64,000 nucleotides of DNA. Source: Symsagittifera roscoffensis. Taxonomy: Eukaryota > Xenacoelomorpha > Acoela > Convolutidae. The position numbers and the translations under genes are program-made. The notes below the pieces were generated by a model. It worked only from the letters and a program-made list of their open reading frames with translations. It ran no database searches and was not told where the DNA came from. How positions within the stretch are numbered: the first letter of the stretch is position 1; every line of letters starts with the position of its first letter. The DNA is taken from positions 78,681,200-78,745,199 of the forward strand of contig NC_087062.1 in the NCBI RefSeq assembly GCF_963678635.1, given 5' to 3'. Of the stretch, positions 62,761-64,000 are shown piece by piece.

Positions 62761-63403
62761 AAGACCTCGAAGCGCGGAGAATATAAGTATGTCTTTTATG
62801 TCATGGGAATGTCGTACAATTCTTTATTGAGCACGGAAACGGGGGCTGCCTGCATGAGTTTTGAAGTCACGAACTGCTGAAACTCTGGACTGGCAAGATA
62901 TTTGAAATCTACACGGTGGAAAGGGAAAACCGAGCCTGGGCTTGCTTCTTGAAAATGGACCCGGGACTATCTGTGCATCACGATCAGAGAAAATAATGGA
63001 ATTGTGACTAGGTGGCGAAGACAACGTACTGTTGACAAATTGGGAAGCAGTCTGGAAGCTATTGAGACCTTTTTGCTCCCCGCACCCTCAAGTGAGTTCG
63101 AATGAAGAGATCACGCAACGGATAATGTTGTCACCGGGGAAACATGAAGACCTGGGTAACTTGAATGTGATACGCACGCTGATTTTGCCTCATCGCGAAG
63201 AATCTAATCAAAAAGCGGATAGATCTAGAGACGAACTACCCAGGAAGGTGGAACCAGGCACTTGCCTTCATCTGGCAACCGGAGGTGGAGGACACTCTTG
63301 TGACTGCCGATCTTGTGTGAGAATTCAGTTGTTTCTGAGAAGAGATCTGGCCACGTGGTTTGGTGACTTACAGAGAAAGAGAAAAGCGAGATGCAGATCC
63401 TAG
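62761..63403 (+). pseudogene. Copy C ORF2, segment 6
   Basis: Pieces matching B at 46440-47080: YVFYVMGMSYN, EAVWKLLRPFCSPHPQ and a Cys/His patch (CLHLATGGGGHSCDCRSCVR) against CLDSTCSNGEHICDGRSCVR in B. Frameshifts near 62870, 63010 and 63385. Confidence 0.85.
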
Positions 63404-64000
63404 CTGATTGCTACGCGAGTACTACGCTAAACCAGGCAACGGCACCAGAATTTTTCTCGAGGATGAGTTGTCTGGAATCACTACGGATGCTAGAATCCGA
63501 ACACTATCTGGTTACGGCATTGAGTGTGGAGTCCTGGCCGAGGGGGTTGCAATTGATTCAGAAACATATCAAGGGAGAGAAAGTCGGTTTTGGAATCAAA
63601 AATGGTATTACCTGTGAGTCTGCCAATGAATGCCAAAAACCTGGTGAAATCGTTCATGACAAACTTCTGCGGGCGCCATTACCCGTTACACATGTCGATG
63701 GTGAAAGCGACTAGCCAACGGGTGATGGTTGATAAGGCCTTCTCAGGACCCAAGTCTGTACGACTGACAGGAATGTCACGTCACTCACACCAGCTCCTCA
63801 AGAAAATGTAGGGAGCAATGCCAGGACCCAGGGTAGAGGAATTGTGTGATACCTGGAGATAAGAGCTCTCAAGTCTGGAGAAGGATAGTTCTAGTGATTT
63901 TGAGAGTCAGAGCACCAGCTACAAGGTACTCAACAATGCCCCAGCTGTGGAGAAGAACGATTCGATACACTCGAAGGTGATGGAGAACGAACCTTTGCTG
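63391..64000 (+). pseudogene. Copy C ORF2, segment 7, running off the window
   Basis: Matches B at 47080-47700: LADCYASTTLNQATAPEFFS, MLESEHYLVTALSVESWP, then, after a frameshift near 63590, NAKNLVKSFMTNFCGRHYPL and KSVRLTGMSRHSHQLLKKM with a stop near 63809, and finally a short frame ending VMENEPLL at the window edge. Confidence 0.85.

Larger units (their letters stand above)
59279..64000 (+). mobile_element. Copy C: decayed ORF2 fragment of a third giant retroelement
   Basis: Colinear with B ORF2 from about 42907 to 47700, with similar total length (4.72 against 4.79 kb), but at clearly lower identity than the B LTRs show and broken by many stops and frameshifts. Because it also differs from A, it represents a third lineage. 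It lacks the ORF2 N-terminus and SGNH domain: homology starts in the middle of the protein, next to unrelated AT-rich DNA. It continues past the window end. Confidence 0.9.

Overview
The window is eukaryotic repeat-rich DNA, most likely from an invertebrate animal. I see no bacterial gene layout, no CRISPR array, no rRNA or tRNA gene and no recognisable cellular gene, so the species cannot be fixed from this sequence. Almost everything that can be read belongs to one family of very large LTR retrotransposons. It is present as three copies, called A, B and C here, plus a nested non-LTR retrotransposon and a satellite-like tandem array.

Layout. (1) 1-27215, minus strand: copy A, old and broken. 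Its 5' LTR remnant (27051-27215), primer-binding site (27024-27038) and long leader lie at the right end. ORF1 (Gag-Pol-macro) runs leftward through 23863-14781 and ORF2 through 14332-645, with stops, frameshifts, a deleted RT core and a 735-bp tandem duplication. A head-to-tail dimer of an APE-endonuclease LINE (4373-8462) sits inside ORF2 and is flanked by a direct duplication of about 770 bp of ORF2. (2) 27216-49861, plus strand: copy B, a complete and apparently young element of 22,646 bp with two 887-bp LTRs (five differences seen by eye). It has two uninterrupted reading frames of 2933 and about 2947 codons. (3) 49868-50067: a 200-N assembly gap that begins six bases after the end of B. 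(4) 50068-59278: AT-rich DNA holding 2.1 copies of a 2.69-kb tandem repeat (52474-58153), itself partly built of shorter repeats. (5) 59279-64000, plus strand: copy C, a decayed ORF2 fragment of a third, diverged lineage that runs off the window.

How the parts work together. ORF1 has the Ty3/gypsy order: coiled-coil Gag, two CCHC knuckles, DTG protease, YVDD reverse transcriptase, RNase H, then HHCC/DD35E integrase with a GPY/F-like tail. It then continues into an acidic linker and ends in a domain I read as an ADP-ribose-binding macro domain of the TARG1/ALC1 type. ORF2 is as long as ORF1. It starts with a short helical N-terminus and a coiled coil, then a complete SGNH/GDSL esterase domain (GDS, GTND and DGIH blocks) and a second, degenerate SGNH-like domain. 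About 1,900 residues follow that I cannot assign. ORF2 is conserved in parts in A, B and C, so it is a real component of the family and not a chance passenger.

The strongest candidate for something undescribed is this giant two-ORF element: a gypsy-type retrotransposon carrying a macro domain and an esterase-bearing giant second protein. It also has a candidate central polypurine tract that repeats the 3' polypurine tract. All domain calls come from motif reading, not from database searches.
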